DNA of 64,000 nt from Geodermatophilus sp. DSM 44513 (GCF_032460525.1 NZ_CP135963.1:3596001-3660000); one strand, 5' to 3'; shown: positions 1 through 11,030, counted from the stretch's first letter. The notes: generated from the sequence alone by a model not told the origin. Numbers and translations are program-made.

Positions 1-2
1 CG

Positions 3-533
3 GACCCGCTGCCCGGCGAGGGCGGCGCGGGGGTGCTGGCCCACCGGTCGGTGCCGCTCGGGGCGGACGGCGTCGCGGCCCGGCTGGCCTTCGGCGGCCT
101 CGTCGTCGAGCAGCGGGCGGTGGGGACGACGGTGGGCTACCCGTCGGTGAGCGTCACGGCCGGGGACGCCGGGGCCCTCGCGCACCTGCTGCTGCCGACC
201 TGGAACTGCCTGGGCACCGAGCCGCCGCCGGACCCGGTCGCCGCCGGCTGCGTGCGGTCGCGGACCGAGTACGCCGACCTGCCCGCACCGGCCCTCTCGG
301 TGCACCGGGAGGGCCGCGACCTGCGGCTGGCCGGCCGCTTCCCGTCCTACACCCGGCCGGTCGCCACCCCGCCGGCCTACACCGGGCGGGTCTACGACCT
401 GGCCGTCACCGTCTCCCCCGCGGGGCCGGTGGTGGACGGCGCCGCCCCGGCCGGGGGCACCTTCTCGCTGGGTCTGGCCCGGGCCGGCGCGGTCGACGAG
501 CCGGGGCTGGGCGTCGTCCGGTACGCCGGCTGA
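3..533 (+). CDS. C-terminal part of an unknown protein (5' end outside window)
   Basis: The frame is open from the first bases of the window to a TGA at 531-533, so this is probably the C-terminal 176 codons of a longer gene; a GTG at 33 is an alternative start but has no convincing advantage. The protein is Pro/Ala/Val-rich with one Cys pair region (Cys around residues 69 and 83) and no membrane segment that I can identify. I do not recognise the family. It ends 12 bases before the convergent whiB gene. Function unknown. Confidence 0.55.
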   Translation, partial: DPLPGEGGAGVLAHRSVPLGADGVAARLAFGGLVVEQRAVGTTVGYPSVSVTAGDAGALAHLLLPTWNCLGTEPPPDPVAAGCVRSRTEYADLPAPALSVHREGRDLRLAGRFPSYTRPVATPPAYTGRVYDLAVTVSPAGPVVDGAAPAGGTFSLGLARAGAVDEPGLGVVRYAG

Positions 534-545
534 CCGGTCCCGCCG

Positions 546-875
546 TCAGCCCACGCGGCGGCGCAGCCGGCGGCGCTCCCGCTCGGAGAGCCCGCCCCAG
601 ATGCCGAAGCGCTCGTCGTTGGCCAGCGCGTACTCCAGGCACTCGGCCTTGACCTCGCAGCCGGTGCAGATCTTCTTGGCCTCCCGGGTGGAGCCGCCCT
701 TCTCCGGGAAGAAGGCCTCCGGGTCGGTCTCGGCGCACAGCGCGCGCTCCTGCCACGCCTGCGCCTCGGCCTCCAGGCCGAGGACCCACCGGTCGGCGGC
801 GTCCTGGGCCGAGCCGGTGCGGTCGGCCCGCTCAGCGGCGTGCAGGTAGTCGCTCAACCACGAGACCTCTGCCAT
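546..875 (-). CDS. whiB2: WhiB-family iron-sulfur transcription factor (WhiB2/WhmD type)
   Basis: A 109-residue WhiB protein. Four cysteines at 47, 70, 73 and 79 (C-x22-C-x2-C-x5-C) form the expected 4Fe-4S ligand set, followed by the family turn GIWGG at 91-95 and an Arg-rich C-terminal tail (98-107) that contacts DNA. WhiB proteins act with the primary sigma factor in the cytoplasm; the WhiB2/WhmD/Streptomyces WhiB subgroup controls septation and sporulation. Assignment to WhiB2 rests on the divergent fbiA-fbiB neighbours, the same arrangement as Rv3260c/Rv3261/Rv3262 in M. tuberculosis (family knowledge). A good promoter lies about 80 bases upstream. Family very sure, subgroup fairly sure. 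Confidence 0.93.
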   Translation of the reverse strand: MAEVSWLSDYLHAAERADRTGSAQDAADRWVLGLEAEAQAWQERALCAETDPEAFFPEKGGSTREAKKICTGCEVKAECLEYALANDERFGIWGGLSERERRRLRRRVG

Positions 876-960
876 GACGATGCGTCCCCTCTCGCTGCCG
901 TCCCGATGGGCGTTCCACGGGACGTCCCCGGGCCGCTCGGCACGTGCTCACACCGCCGGA

Positions 961-990
961 ATTACACGCGTGTCGCTGCGGGGGCGTCAA
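961..990 (-). promoter_or_regulatory. Promoter of whiB2
   Basis: On the minus strand TTGACG (985-990) is followed after 18 bases by TGTAAT (961-966), a close match to a housekeeping sigma promoter. Transcription would start near 953 and leave an untranslated leader of about 78 bases before the ATG at 875. Seen in sequence; activity is inferred. Confidence 0.6.
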
Positions 991-1107
991 CTCCGGCCGG
1001 TGTAGGTGTCGGGCACCACCGGCCCCAGCCGCCCCGGGGTGTTCGTCACTTCTCGCTGCACACCTCGACACGCCCGGCTAACAGTGCACAACTGCCCATC
1101 GGGCACG

Positions 1108-2082
1108 ATGAACTTCGTGCACATCGTCGTCCTCGCCGGAGGGGTCGGTGGGGCCCGGTTCCTGTCCGGCCTCCGCGCGGCCGCGCCCGACGCCCGGCTC
1201 ACCGCCGTCGTCAACACCGGCGACGACGCGACGATGCACGGGCTGCGGATCTGTCCGGACCTCGACACGGTCATGTACACCCTCGGCGGCGGCATCGACG
1301 CCGGCCGCGGCTGGGGCCGGGCCGACGAGACCTGGACGGTGCGCGAGGAGCTGGCCGCCTACGGCGCCGAGCCGACCTGGTTCGGCCTGGGCGACCGCGA
1401 CCTGGCCACCCACCTGGTGCGCACCCGGATGCTGGACGCCGGCTACCCGCTGTCCCAGGTCACCGCGGCGCTGGCCGACCGGTGGCAGCCCGGCGTCGAG
1501 CTGCTGCCGATGAGCGACCAGCGGGTGGAGACCCACGTCGTGGTCGCCGGCACGGACGACGAGGGGCGCCCGACCGGCCGGCAGCAGGCCATCCACTTCC
1601 AGGAGTGGTGGGTGCGCCACCGCGCCGAGCCCGAGCCCCGCGCCTTCGTCCAGGTCGGGGTGGACGCCGCCCGCCCGGCACCCGGCGTCACCGAGGCGTT
1701 CGGCACCGCCGACGCGGTGCTCCTGGCACCGTCGAACCCGGTGGTGTCGGTGGGCACCGTCCTCGGGGTCCCCGGACTGCGCGACGCGCTGCTGGCCACG
1801 CCGGGCCGGATCGTCGGGGTCTCACCGATCGTGTCCGGCGGCGTGGTGCGCGGGATGGCCGACCGCTGCCTGCCCGTCCTCGGCGTGGAGGTCAGCGCGG
1901 AGGGCGTGGGGCGGCACTACGGCGCCCGCTCCGCCGGCGGGCTGCTGGACGCCTGGCTGGTGCACACCGGGGACCGGGCCGCCGTGCCCGGCGTCGACGT
2001 CCGCGCCGTCCCCCTGCTGATGTCCTCCCCCGAGGCGACCGCGGCGCTGGCGCGGGCCGCGCTCGACGCCGCAGGTGTCTAG
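1108..2082 (+). CDS. cofD: 2-phospho-L-lactate / phosphoenolpyruvyl transferase, F420 synthesis
   Basis: CofD (FbiA) moves the phospho-lactate or phosphoenolpyruvyl group from a guanylyl donor to the deazaflavin Fo, giving (dehydro)F420-0. The N-terminus carries the nucleotide-binding [11 protein letters not shown] and the C-terminal half has the conserved [15 protein letters not shown] segment. The ATG at 1108 is chosen because the conserved beta strand begins directly after it; an upstream in-frame start at 1006 would add 34 residues rich in Pro/Arg/Thr that do not resemble the family. At 324 residues it has normal length. It overlaps cofE by 8 bases, so the two are co-translated. Cytoplasmic. 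Confidence 0.95.
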   Translation: MNFVHIVVLAGGVGGARFLSGLRAAAPDARLTAVVNTGDDATMHGLRICPDLDTVMYTLGGGIDAGRGWGRADETWTVREELAAYGAEPTWFGLGDRDLATHLVRTRMLDAGYPLSQVTAALADRWQPGVELLPMSDQRVETHVVVAGTDDEGRPTGRQQAIHFQEWWVRHRAEPEPRAFVQVGVDAARPAPGVTEAFGTADAVLLAPSNPVVSVGTVLGVPGLRDALLATPGRIVGVSPIVSGGVVRGMADRCLPVLGVEVSAEGVGRHYGARSAGGLLDAWLVHTGDRAAVPGVDVRAVPLLMSSPEATAALARAALDAAGV

Positions 2083-3130
2083 GCCCCCGGCCGGCGTCTC
2101 GGTCCACCCGGTCGCCGGCCTGCCGGAGTTCGCCCCCGGCGACGACCTGGCTGCCGCGGTCGCCGGCGCGGCACCCTGGCTGGCCGACGGCGACGTCGTC
2201 GTGGTCACCTCCAAGGTGGTGTCCAAGGTGGAGGGCCGGCTGGTGCCGGTCCCGCCGGGCACCGACCGGGAGGCCGCCCGCCAGCGCGCCATCGACGCGG
2301 AGACCGTCCGGGTGGTGGCCCGCCGCGGGCCGCTGCGGATCGTGGAGACCCGCCAGGGCTGGGTGGTGGCCGCCGCCGGGATCGACGCCTCCAACGTGGC
2401 CGGCGACGCGCTGGTGCTCCTGCCCGAGGACGCCGACGCCTCCGCCCGGGCGCTGCGGGACCGGCTGCGCGCGCTGCTCGGCGTCACCGTCGCGGTCGTC
2501 GTCAGCGACACCTTCGGGCGCACCTGGCGGGACGGGCTGACCGACGTCGCCGTCGGGTCGGCGGGCATCCCCGCGCTGGTCGACCTCCGCGGTGCGGTCG
2601 ACGCGTTCGGCAACCGGCTGGAGACCACCCAGGTGGCGCTGGTCGACGAGCTGGCCTCGGCCGCGGACCTGGTGAAGGGAAAGCTCGCGGGCATCCCGGT
2701 GGCCGTCGTCCGCGGCCTGGCGTTCGACCCGCCCGCCGAGGACGCCGGCACCCGCCCGCTGGTGCGGCTGGGCCCCGGCGACCTGTTCCCCTACGGCAGC
2801 CGCGACCTGGTGGGCACCCGCGCGCCCGGCCGCGACCTGCTGCCCCGCCCCGGGGAGCGCGACGCCGTGGCCGCGGCCTTCCGGCTGGCCACCACCGCGC
2901 TGCCGGAGTTCCCCGTCGTGCTGCGCCACGGGGGCGAGGGCGACGGCGTGGTCGACGTCCACCTGCCCGAGCGGGCCACCACCACGGCGGCGCTCAACCT
3001 CGGGGCGCTGCTCGGCGCGGTCATCGTGCAGCTGCACGCCGAGGGCTGGACGACCCGCTGGGAGCCGGTGGGCACGCCCGGCGGCACCTCCCTCGTGGGG
3101 AGGTTGTGGGTCGGTCAGCCGGCTCCCTGA
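2075..3130 (+). CDS. cofE: Coenzyme F420-0:L-glutamate ligase with a short C-terminal extension
   Basis: Residues about 1-245 form the CofE domain (GTP-dependent addition of gamma-linked glutamates to F420-0), recognisable by [10 protein letters not shown] near 46-55 and [12 protein letters not shown] near 144-155. In mycobacteria the orthologue FbiB is about 448 residues with a C-terminal nitroreductase-like domain that reduces dehydro-F420. Here only about 105 residues follow the ligase domain; they keep a small part that could be a shortened nitroreductase-like fold (Ala/Leu-rich helices ending in [11 protein letters not shown]). Start is GTG 2075, overlapping cofD. Ligase function sure; role of the tail unknown. 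Confidence 0.92.
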   Translation: MSRPPAGVSVHPVAGLPEFAPGDDLAAAVAGAAPWLADGDVVVVTSKVVSKVEGRLVPVPPGTDREAARQRAIDAETVRVVARRGPLRIVETRQGWVVAAAGIDASNVAGDALVLLPEDADASARALRDRLRALLGVTVAVVVSDTFGRTWRDGLTDVAVGSAGIPALVDLRGAVDAFGNRLETTQVALVDELASAADLVKGKLAGIPVAVVRGLAFDPPAEDAGTRPLVRLGPGDLFPYGSRDLVGTRAPGRDLLPRPGERDAVAAAFRLATTALPEFPVVLRHGGEGDGVVDVHLPERATTTAALNLGALLGAVIVQLHAEGWTTRWEPVGTPGGTSLVGRLWVGQPAP

Positions 3131-3144
3131 GCGGGCGCGCTGGG

Positions 3145-3150
3145 TAGCGT
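3145..3150 (+). promoter_or_regulatory. Candidate -10 element (TAGCGT) of rmlA, leaderless
   Basis: TAGCGT ends 8 bases before the rmlA ATG at 3159. No Shine-Dalgarno sequence lies between, so transcription would begin at or next to the start codon. No clear -35 box is visible. Confidence 0.45.
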
Positions 3151-3158
3151 CGCCGGTC

Positions 3159-4028
3159 ATGCGCGGGATCATCCTGGCCGGGGGCACCGGCAGCCGCCTC
3201 TTCCCCATCACGCAGGCGGTCAGCAAGCAGCTGATGCCCGTCTACGACAAGCCGATGGTCTACTACCCGCTGTCCACGCTGATGATGGCCGGGGTCCGCG
3301 AGGTCCTGGTGATCACGACGCCGGCCGACCAGGAGGCCTTCCGCTCCCTGCTCGGTGACGGCACCCGGCTGGGGATGCGGATCGAGTACGCCGCCCAGCC
3401 GCGGCCCGAGGGCCTGGCGCAGGCGTTCCTCATCGGGGCGGACTTCATCGGGGACCAGGCCGTGGCGCTCGTCCTCGGGGACAACATCTTCTACGGCGCC
3501 GGCCTGGGCACCGCGCTCTCCCGGCTGCCGGAGCCCGACGGCGGGCACGTGTTCGCCTACCACGTCGCCAACCCGCAGGACTACGGCGTGGTGGAGTTCG
3601 ACGCGGACGGCCGGGTGCTGTCGATCGAGGAGAAGCCGGCGAAGCCGAAGAGCTCCTACGCCGTCCCGGGGCTGTACTTCTACGACCGGGAGGTCGTGGA
3701 CATCGCCCGCGGGATCAGGCCCAGCGCCCGCGGGGAGCTGGAGATCACCGCGGTCAACGAGCACTACCTGCGGCGGGGGCGGCTGACCGTCACCGCGCTG
3801 GACCGGGGCACGGCCTGGCTGGACACCGGGACCTTCCAGTCGCTGCGGCAGGCCACGGAGTTCGTGTCCGTCGTCGAGGACCGGCAGGGCCTGAAGATCG
3901 GCTGCATCGAGGAGGTCGCCTGGCGCAACGGCTGGCTGGACGACGCGGGTCTGCGGCGGGCCGCCGAGCCGCTGGGCAAGAGCGGCTACGGCGACTACCT
4001 GATGCGGCTGCTCGCTGAGGGGCGCTGA
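3159..4028 (+). CDS. rmlA: Glucose-1-phosphate thymidylyltransferase
   Basis: RmlA makes dTDP-glucose from dTTP and glucose-1-phosphate, the first step to dTDP-L-rhamnose. The 289-residue protein starts with the nucleotidyltransferase signature [11 protein letters not shown] (residues 7-17) and has the family segments [19 protein letters not shown] and [20 protein letters not shown]. Length is typical. rmlB and rmlD lie 38 kb away in this window; rmlC is absent from it. The rhamnose probably feeds the arabinogalactan linker made by wbbL. It ends 10 bases before a convergent gene. Confidence 0.96.
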   Translation: MRGIILAGGTGSRLFPITQAVSKQLMPVYDKPMVYYPLSTLMMAGVREVLVITTPADQEAFRSLLGDGTRLGMRIEYAAQPRPEGLAQAFLIGADFIGDQAVALVLGDNIFYGAGLGTALSRLPEPDGGHVFAYHVANPQDYGVVEFDADGRVLSIEEKPAKPKSSYAVPGLYFYDREVVDIARGIRPSARGELEITAVNEHYLRRGRLTVTALDRGTAWLDTGTFQSLRQATEFVSVVEDRQGLKIGCIEEVAWRNGWLDDAGLRRAAEPLGKSGYGDYLMRLLAEGR

Positions 4029-4038
4029 GCCCCTGGCG

Positions 4039-5355
4039 TCAGTCGCGGCCCCGTCCCCGGCTGCTGCCGGCGGCCACGGCCACGGCGAGGCCCAGGGCGA
4101 CCGAGCCGCCGAGGGCCGCGGCGAGGACGCCGACGCCTCGGGTGTCGAGCACGTCGCCGGCGATGCTGGACGCCGTCTGCAGGTCGACCTCCGTCGCCTC
4201 GTCGGTGGGGGTCGGCGCGGCCGGTGCCGGGACGTCCGCCTGCGGCGCAGCGGCCGCCGGCCGGACCGCGGGGGCCGGGGTGGCCACGGGTGCGGGCGCC
4301 GCGGCAGGTACGGGGACGTCGACCTCGACGGCCTCCGCGGACTCCACCGGGGTCTCCCCGGGCGCCGCCGGCTGGACCGGCTGGGGGGCGGCGGTGTCCT
4401 GGGGCAGAGCCGGGGCGGCCTCGGGCACCGCGCCCTCCGCCACCGGAGCGGCAGGCTCGACCGGCACCGGAGTCTCCACCAGGACCGGGACGACCTCGGG
4501 AGCCGCGGCGTCCGCCGGCGAGGGGACGTGGGCCGGCAGCGGCGGATCGATCGGGACGGCGTCCTCAGGGGTGTCGGTTTTCCCCACCGGGACCACCGGC
4601 TCACCGGCGGTCGGCTCGGCAGAAGGCTCGTCGGCCGCGGCCGGCGAGGCAGGCGCGGACGGCGCGGGCACCGGGAGCTCGGCCGGGAGCACCCCGGGCG
4701 CCGGCGCCTCGGCGGGGTCCTGGACGAAGGTCAGCACGACGAAGACGGGCGCGTCGTCCTCGACCGGCGTCACGGCAGGGACCTCGGCCGGCGTCCCGGC
4801 GACGACCGCGCCACTCGCCTCGGCGAGCTCAGCCGGCGCCGAGGCGGTGAGGTCCTGGGCTGCGGCCGTCGGGTCCTCGACGGCCGCAGCGTCCACGGCG
4901 GCGGGTTCCGCCGGGCGGACGAGCACCGTCTTATCCCCCAGCGCGAGGTGGTACCGCGCCGTCGCGGTCTCCTCCTCCGGCAGCACCGTCGCGCCGGGGT
5001 CCGTTGCGTCGGCAGCGGTCGGGGCCGTCGCAGCCGGGGGCTGGTCGTCGTCCCGGCCGAGGTCGACCACCAGCGTGCTGCCGGGCGTGACCGCCACCCG
5101 CTGGGTGACCGGGCCCGTGCCCTCGACGGACGACCCTCCGCTCAGCACGGTGACGTCGACGCCGGTCACGCCCGCGGGGACGGTGACCAGCTGCGGGCTG
5201 TCGGTGTCGGCGGAGGTGCACGTCGCGGTCGCCCCGTCGGCGGACAGCACGCACGGCTCGGCGGCGCCGGCGACGGCGGCCTGGAGCAGTCCGGTGCCGA
5301 GGAGTCCGGTCACCCCCGCGAGCACGAGGGTGGAACGGAGGGCAGCGCGTGACAC
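4039..5355 (-). CDS. Secreted Pro/Ala/Val-rich surface protein with C-terminal membrane anchor
   Basis: GTG 5355 is chosen because AGGGAG sits just upstream; a longer frame exists but its start lacks such a site. The 438-residue product has a Sec signal peptide (about 1-32, cleavage after AAVAGA), a short region with two Cys, a long low-complexity stretch of PAAPVAPV-like and acidic VEVDVPVP-like runs (about 190-390), then a hydrophobic segment VLAAALGGSVALGLAVAVAA and the basic tail SSRGRGRD. This is the layout of a tethered cell-wall-spanning stalk protein. No LPXTG motif is present. No known domain recognised; function unknown. Confidence 0.75.
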   Translation of the reverse strand: MSRAALRSTLVLAGVTGLLGTGLLQAAVAGAAEPCVLSADGATATCTSADTDSPQLVTVPAGVTGVDVTVLSGGSSVEGTGPVTQRVAVTPGSTLVVDLGRDDDQPPAATAPTAADATDPGATVLPEEETATARYHLALGDKTVLVRPAEPAAVDAAAVEDPTAAAQDLTASAPAELAEASGAVVAGTPAEVPAVTPVEDDAPVFVVLTFVQDPAEAPAPGVLPAELPVPAPSAPASPAAADEPSAEPTAGEPVVPVGKTDTPEDAVPIDPPLPAHVPSPADAAAPEVVPVLVETPVPVEPAAPVAEGAVPEAAPALPQDTAAPQPVQPAAPGETPVESAEAVEVDVPVPAAAPAPVATPAPAVRPAAAAPQADVPAPAAPTPTDEATEVDLQTASSIAGDVLDTRGVGVLAAALGGSVALGLAVAVAAGSSRGRGRD

Positions 5356-5539
5356 GGTGGTACTCCCTGGGTCAGAGCGCACCGCTCGCTGCCGCACCGG
5401 CCGTCGAGCGACCGCTGACGGCCATCGATGCCGGAACGTTAGGAACTCGGCTCAACACTCAGGGTGAAGACACGCAGCGCGGGGTGACTGTGACACCTGG
5501 GGTGTCCGCCGCAGCCCGCCTCCGGGGCGGAGTGGGGCC

Positions 5540-7504
<1,965 letters not shown>

Positions 7505-7621
7505 GTGTTCGATCCTACCGGTGACACGCCGCCGACGCAAGAAAAACGTGCAGGTCAGCGACGTAGACGGTGCCCGCCAGGACGACGGTCGTGTCGTCCC
7601 GGCGGGCATTGGCGGAGTGGA

Positions 7622-8917
7622 CTACCCGGTCCGCGTCCAGGTGCCGCAGCGTGCGCTGCTGAAGCCCGCGTCGGACGCCGAGATCGTCACGATGGTCGAG
7701 CCGACGTCGTTGGTGATGACGCCGTCGATCCCCTCGCGCGAGAAGTTCGACAGTCGCTCCCAGTAGCAGTCGTCGGGGACGCCGTCGGCACGGTAGGTAC
7801 CCGCGGCGATGTGCGTCCCGACCTGGAACGTCCCGCTGCCGAAGACGGTCTGGGGAGCCGGCGGGTAGGTGGACGCCAACGGTTGCCAGGTGCCGCACCT
7901 GCTGGACTCGAAGCCAGCGTCACCGGCCTCGATGGTCACGATCTCGGGACTGCCGATGCCGTTGGCGATGATCTCGTCCAGCGAGCCTCCGAACCCGGAG
8001 ACCCGCTCCCAGTAGCAGTCGTCCGTGGTCGCAGAGGCACGGTAGGTGCCGGGGGCGACGTCCGCGCCGATGCGGTAGGTGCCGTCCCCGAACGACCCGT
8101 TGCCCGGCGGAGGCGGCGGAGGCGGCGCAGCGGCCCCGCGGCGGACGCCGAGGGTGTCGATGCGGTCGCCGTTCCAGTCACCGCTGAACGCGGTGTCGGT
8201 GGGCTCGCCGTAGTCGAGGACCCGGTCGGCCACGCCGGAGGTGAGCGAGTTGCGCAGGAAGTAGGTGGCACCGCGCCGCACGCCGAGGGTGTCGCCGGCC
8301 TGTGCACCGGACCAGCGCCCGACGAGGACGGCGTCGCCCGGGTCGCCGTAGGAGAACTCGCTGGAGGCCACGCCGGTGCTCAGGTCGTTCTTCACGAAGT
8401 ACCGGCCGCCCCGGCGCACGACCAGGGTGTCGCCGCCGCGGCCGTCCCAGTCGCCGACCAGCACGGTGTCGCCCGGGTCGCCGTAGACGAACTCGGTGTC
8501 CGCCCGCCCGGTCGTGACGCTGTTCTTGACGAAGAAGGTGCTGCCCCGGCGGACCGCGAGGGTGTCCGAGCCGTTGCCGTCCCAGTCGCCGACCAGCACC
8601 GCGTCGCCGGGGTCGCCGTAGCTGAAGACGACGTCGGCAGGACCGGAGGTCGCGCTGTTGCGCGCGTAGAAGGTGTTGCCCCGCCGCACCAGCAGGGTGT
8701 CGGTGCCGTTGCCGTCCCAGTCGCCGACGTACACCTCGTCGGAGTACTCGCCGTAGCTGAGCTCGATGTTGGCCTTGCCGGTGAAGGCGTCGTTGAGGAA
8801 GTACTGCGTCCCCACCCCGCCCACCGTCGTCCCCTGCGCCGCCGCCGGACCCGTGCCGGCGAGCACGCCGGCCGTGACCACCGCGGCCGCCAGGCCCGCG
8901 CGCGTTGCCCGTCCCAT
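7622..8917 (-). CDS. Secreted five-repeat (FG-GAP-like) protein with two C-terminal Cys-pair domains
   Basis: Start ATG 8917 follows GGGGGCGGG and begins the signal peptide (about 1-30, ending GPAAAQ). Mature residues about 31-265 are five repeats of about 45 residues built on Y-F-x-(R/K)-N...YGDPGDTVLVGDWDGDG...DTLxVRRG; the DWDGDG/DWDGNG runs look like Ca-binding loops. After a Pro linker (PPPPPPPG) come two homologous units of about 70 residues, each with PGTYRA or AGTYRA, CYWERxSxF and a final SxRCGTW, so each probably has one disulfide. The unit is a known secreted actinobacterial domain without assigned function. It differs from the four neighbours 11470-17909, which share another N-terminus. 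Likely a cell-surface propeller; partner unknown. Confidence 0.85.
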   Translation of the reverse strand: MGRATRAGLAAAVVTAGVLAGTGPAAAQGTTVGGVGTQYFLNDAFTGKANIELSYGEYSDEVYVGDWDGNGTDTLLVRRGNTFYARNSATSGPADVVFSYGDPGDAVLVGDWDGNGSDTLAVRRGSTFFVKNSVTTGRADTEFVYGDPGDTVLVGDWDGRGGDTLVVRRGGRYFVKNDLSTGVASSEFSYGDPGDAVLVGRWSGAQAGDTLGVRRGATYFLRNSLTSGVADRVLDYGEPTDTAFSGDWNGDRIDTLGVRRGAAAPPPPPPPGNGSFGDGTYRIGADVAPGTYRASATTDDCYWERVSGFGGSLDEIIANGIGSPEIVTIEAGDAGFESSRCGTWQPLASTYPPAPQTVFGSGTFQVGTHIAAGTYRADGVPDDCYWERLSNFSREGIDGVITNDVGSTIVTISASDAGFSSARCGTWTRTG

Positions 8918-9047
8918 GTCCCGCCCCCGTTCCCGGCGCCCCCGCGGCGCCGACGGCGACCCTGGCACGGGAACCGGACGGATCAGGAACTGACGGGGCC
9001 GGACGAGGCCCCACCCGCCCCAGGTGTCCCTCGAACGGGTGAGCGCC

Positions 9048-9977
9048 TCAGATCCTCCGGTGGTCCGTCGGCGCGGTGCGGGGACCGCGGCGGGGTGGCC
9101 GGCTGCCGCCGATGGCCAGCAACCGGACGACGCGCTGCCGCTGCCCGCGCCACGGTTCGAGCAGCTGCATCATCCCGTCGTCGTCGGTGCGCACCCCGGC
9201 CAGCGACCAGCCGACCAGGTTCTTCAGGTGGTAGTCGCCGTAGCTGACCGTGTCGGGGCAGCCGAGGACACGCTGCACCACCTCCGCCGCCGTCCACACG
9301 CCGACGCCGGGCACCGACCGCAGCCGGCGCTGCAGGTCCCGGCAGTCGATCTCCTCCCCCGGCTCCAGTCGGGAGGCCACGCTGGCCACCGCCCGCAGCG
9401 CCCGGCGGCGGGCGCCGTCCAGACCGCAGCGGTGCCACTCCCAGTCGGTGACCGCGAGGACCCGCTGGGGGCTGGGCACCACGCGCATCGCCGCGGGCGC
9501 CGGGCCGGGGGCGGGGTCGCCGGCCAGCCGCAGCAGCGCGCGCCACACGCGGTGGGCCTCCACGACGGTCACCTTCTGCTCCAGGACGGCGGGCACCACC
9601 GCGTCCCAGGTGCGCCCGGTGCGGCTCATCCGCAGCCACGGCGAGGCACGGTGCACCCGGTCCAGCAGCGGGTGGCCGCCGGGCTCGAACTCCTCGGGCC
9701 GGTCGTCGGCGCCCAGCCACGACGGGACGGCCGCCCCGGCCCGCTCGGCGCCGGCACCCCACGCGCGCACCCGCACCTCGCCGCCGCGGACGGAGACGTG
9801 CACGGTCGCCGGGCCGTCGGCGGTGCTGACGGTGCGCCAGCAGCCGTCGTCGCCGTGCTGCAGGGCCGGGTCGCCGGCGCTGCGCTGGTGCGGGTACAGC
9901 GTGCGGCGCAGGTCCAGCGGCCAGGACGGCCGCCAGGTGTCGGTGAACGTCGGCGCGTCCAGCGTGGTCGTGCTCAC
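9048..9977 (-). CDS. DNA-3-methyladenine glycosylase II (AlkA/HhH-GPD family)
   Basis: A 309-residue base-excision glycosylase that removes alkylated bases. The helix-hairpin-helix is LRSVPGVGVWTAAEVVQ and the catalytic Asp lies in VSYGDYHLKN, as in the HhH-GPD fold. The N-terminal 150 residues form the AlkA-like beta region. GTG 9977 is chosen because GGGGAG precedes it by 7 bases. It sits 38 bases downstream of the SDR gene on the same strand and may share its transcript. Cytoplasmic. Confidence 0.88.
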   Translation of the reverse strand: MSTTTLDAPTFTDTWRPSWPLDLRRTLYPHQRSAGDPALQHGDDGCWRTVSTADGPATVHVSVRGGEVRVRAWGAGAERAGAAVPSWLGADDRPEEFEPGGHPLLDRVHRASPWLRMSRTGRTWDAVVPAVLEQKVTVVEAHRVWRALLRLAGDPAPGPAPAAMRVVPSPQRVLAVTDWEWHRCGLDGARRRALRAVASVASRLEPGEEIDCRDLQRRLRSVPGVGVWTAAEVVQRVLGCPDTVSYGDYHLKNLVGWSLAGVRTDDDGMMQLLEPWRGQRQRVVRLLAIGGSRPPRRGPRTAPTDHRRI

Positions 9978-10015
9978 GGTCGTGCTCCCCGGGGAAGAGG
10001 GACCTGCGGTCAGGG

Positions 10016-10786
10016 TCAGCGCGGCGCCATCCGCAGGGCGCCGTCCATCCGGATGACCTCGCCGTTGAGGTAGCCGTGCTCGACGACGTCCAGCGCCAGC
10101 TGGGCGAAGTCCGCCGGGCGGGCCAGCCGGCGCGGGAACGGGATGCCGGCGGCCAGCGCGGTGCGGGCCTCCTCGGGCAGGCCGGCCAGCAGCGGGGTGT
10201 CCACCAGCCCGGGGGCGATGGTGCACACCCGCACGCCGACGGCGGCGAGGTCGCGGGCGGCGGGCAGGGTCAGGCCGACGATGCCGCCCTTGGACGCCGC
10301 GTAGGCGATCTGGCCGATCTGGCCGTCGTAGGCGGCGATCGAGGCGGTGTTGACGACGACGCCGCGCTCGCCGCCCTCCCCCGGCTCGGTGGTGGCCATG
10401 GCGGCCGCGGCCAGGCGCAGCACGTTGAAGGTGCCGACCAGGTTGACCATGACGGTCCGGGTGAAGCCGTCGAGGCCGTGCGCCGAGCCGTCCCGCTTGA
10501 CCACGCGCTCGGCCCAGCCGATGCCGGCGCAGTTGACCGCGACGCGCAGCGGCCGGTCCTTGCCGGTGGCCTCGGCGATGGCGGCCTGCACCGAGGCCTC
10601 GTCGGTGACGTCGGTGCGGACGAACGTGGTGTGCCCACCCAGCTCGGCGGCCAGCGCCTGCCCGCGCTCCTCCTGCAGGTCGAGGACGGTCACGGCCGCT
10701 CCGCGGGCGGCGAGGGCGCGGACGGTGGCCTCGCCGAGGCCGGAGGCGCCCCCCGTGACGACGGCGGCGACGTCGGGGATCTGCAT
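10016..10786 (-). CDS. SDR-family 3-hydroxyacyl-CoA dehydrogenase-like oxidoreductase
   Basis: A 256-residue short-chain dehydrogenase with the NAD-binding TGGASGLG (residues 11-18), NCAG, catalytic Ser in VVNTASIAA, and YAASKGG for the Tyr/Lys pair. An Asp follows the second strand (LDLQEE), which favours NAD over NADP. Sequence style matches type 2 3-hydroxyacyl-CoA dehydrogenases (17-beta-HSD10 group), so fatty-acid or branched-chain acyl-CoA oxidation is the best guess; the substrate cannot be read from sequence. Divergent from the bactofilin-like gene. Confidence 0.88.
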   Translation of the reverse strand: MQIPDVAAVVTGGASGLGEATVRALAARGAAVTVLDLQEERGQALAAELGGHTTFVRTDVTDEASVQAAIAEATGKDRPLRVAVNCAGIGWAERVVKRDGSAHGLDGFTRTVMVNLVGTFNVLRLAAAAMATTEPGEGGERGVVVNTASIAAYDGQIGQIAYAASKGGIVGLTLPAARDLAAVGVRVCTIAPGLVDTPLLAGLPEEARTALAAGIPFPRRLARPADFAQLALDVVEHGYLNGEVIRMDGALRMAPR

Positions 10787-10875
10787 GCGGGGACCCTAAC
10801 CGCGCCCCGCGCCGGCCCGGCCGGAGGTGCGGCGAGCGGCGCGGTCCCCGTGCGGGCGCGGTGTGCGGGCGCGCA

Positions 10876-10930
10876 GTTCGTGCACGCATCGTGCCCTCGA
10901 CCCGCCTAAGGGAGCAGTACGTGCACGAAC
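10876..10930. promoter_or_regulatory. Inverted repeat between divergent genes, possible operator
   Basis: GTTCGTGCAC at 10876-10885 is mirrored by GTGCACGAAC at 10921-10930, 35 bases apart; each arm contains the palindrome GTGCAC. It lies between the divergent SDR (start 10786) and bactofilin-like (start 11031) genes, which suggests a regulator site. No cognate regulator is recognised. Confidence 0.35.
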
Positions 10931-10992
10931 CGCTCCCGTCAGCCACCCGCGAGCCGCCCCGCCCGGCTCTGCGACGGCGCGACCGCACCCCG

Positions 10993-10998
10993 TAGCCT
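10993..10998 (+). promoter_or_regulatory. Candidate -10 element (TAGCCT) of the bactofilin-like gene
   Basis: TAGCCT lies 32 bases before GTG 11031, leaving a leader of about 25 bases that contains a strong GGAGGGGAG ribosome site. Confidence 0.4.
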
Positions 10999-11030
10999 CG
11001 GCCCGACTCGAACGACGGAGGGGAGCAGCC

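Noticed and set aside
1006..1107. N-terminal extension of cofD from an upstream ATG
   Set aside because: The added 34 residues do not look like the family and would displace the conserved first strand; ATG 1108 fits.
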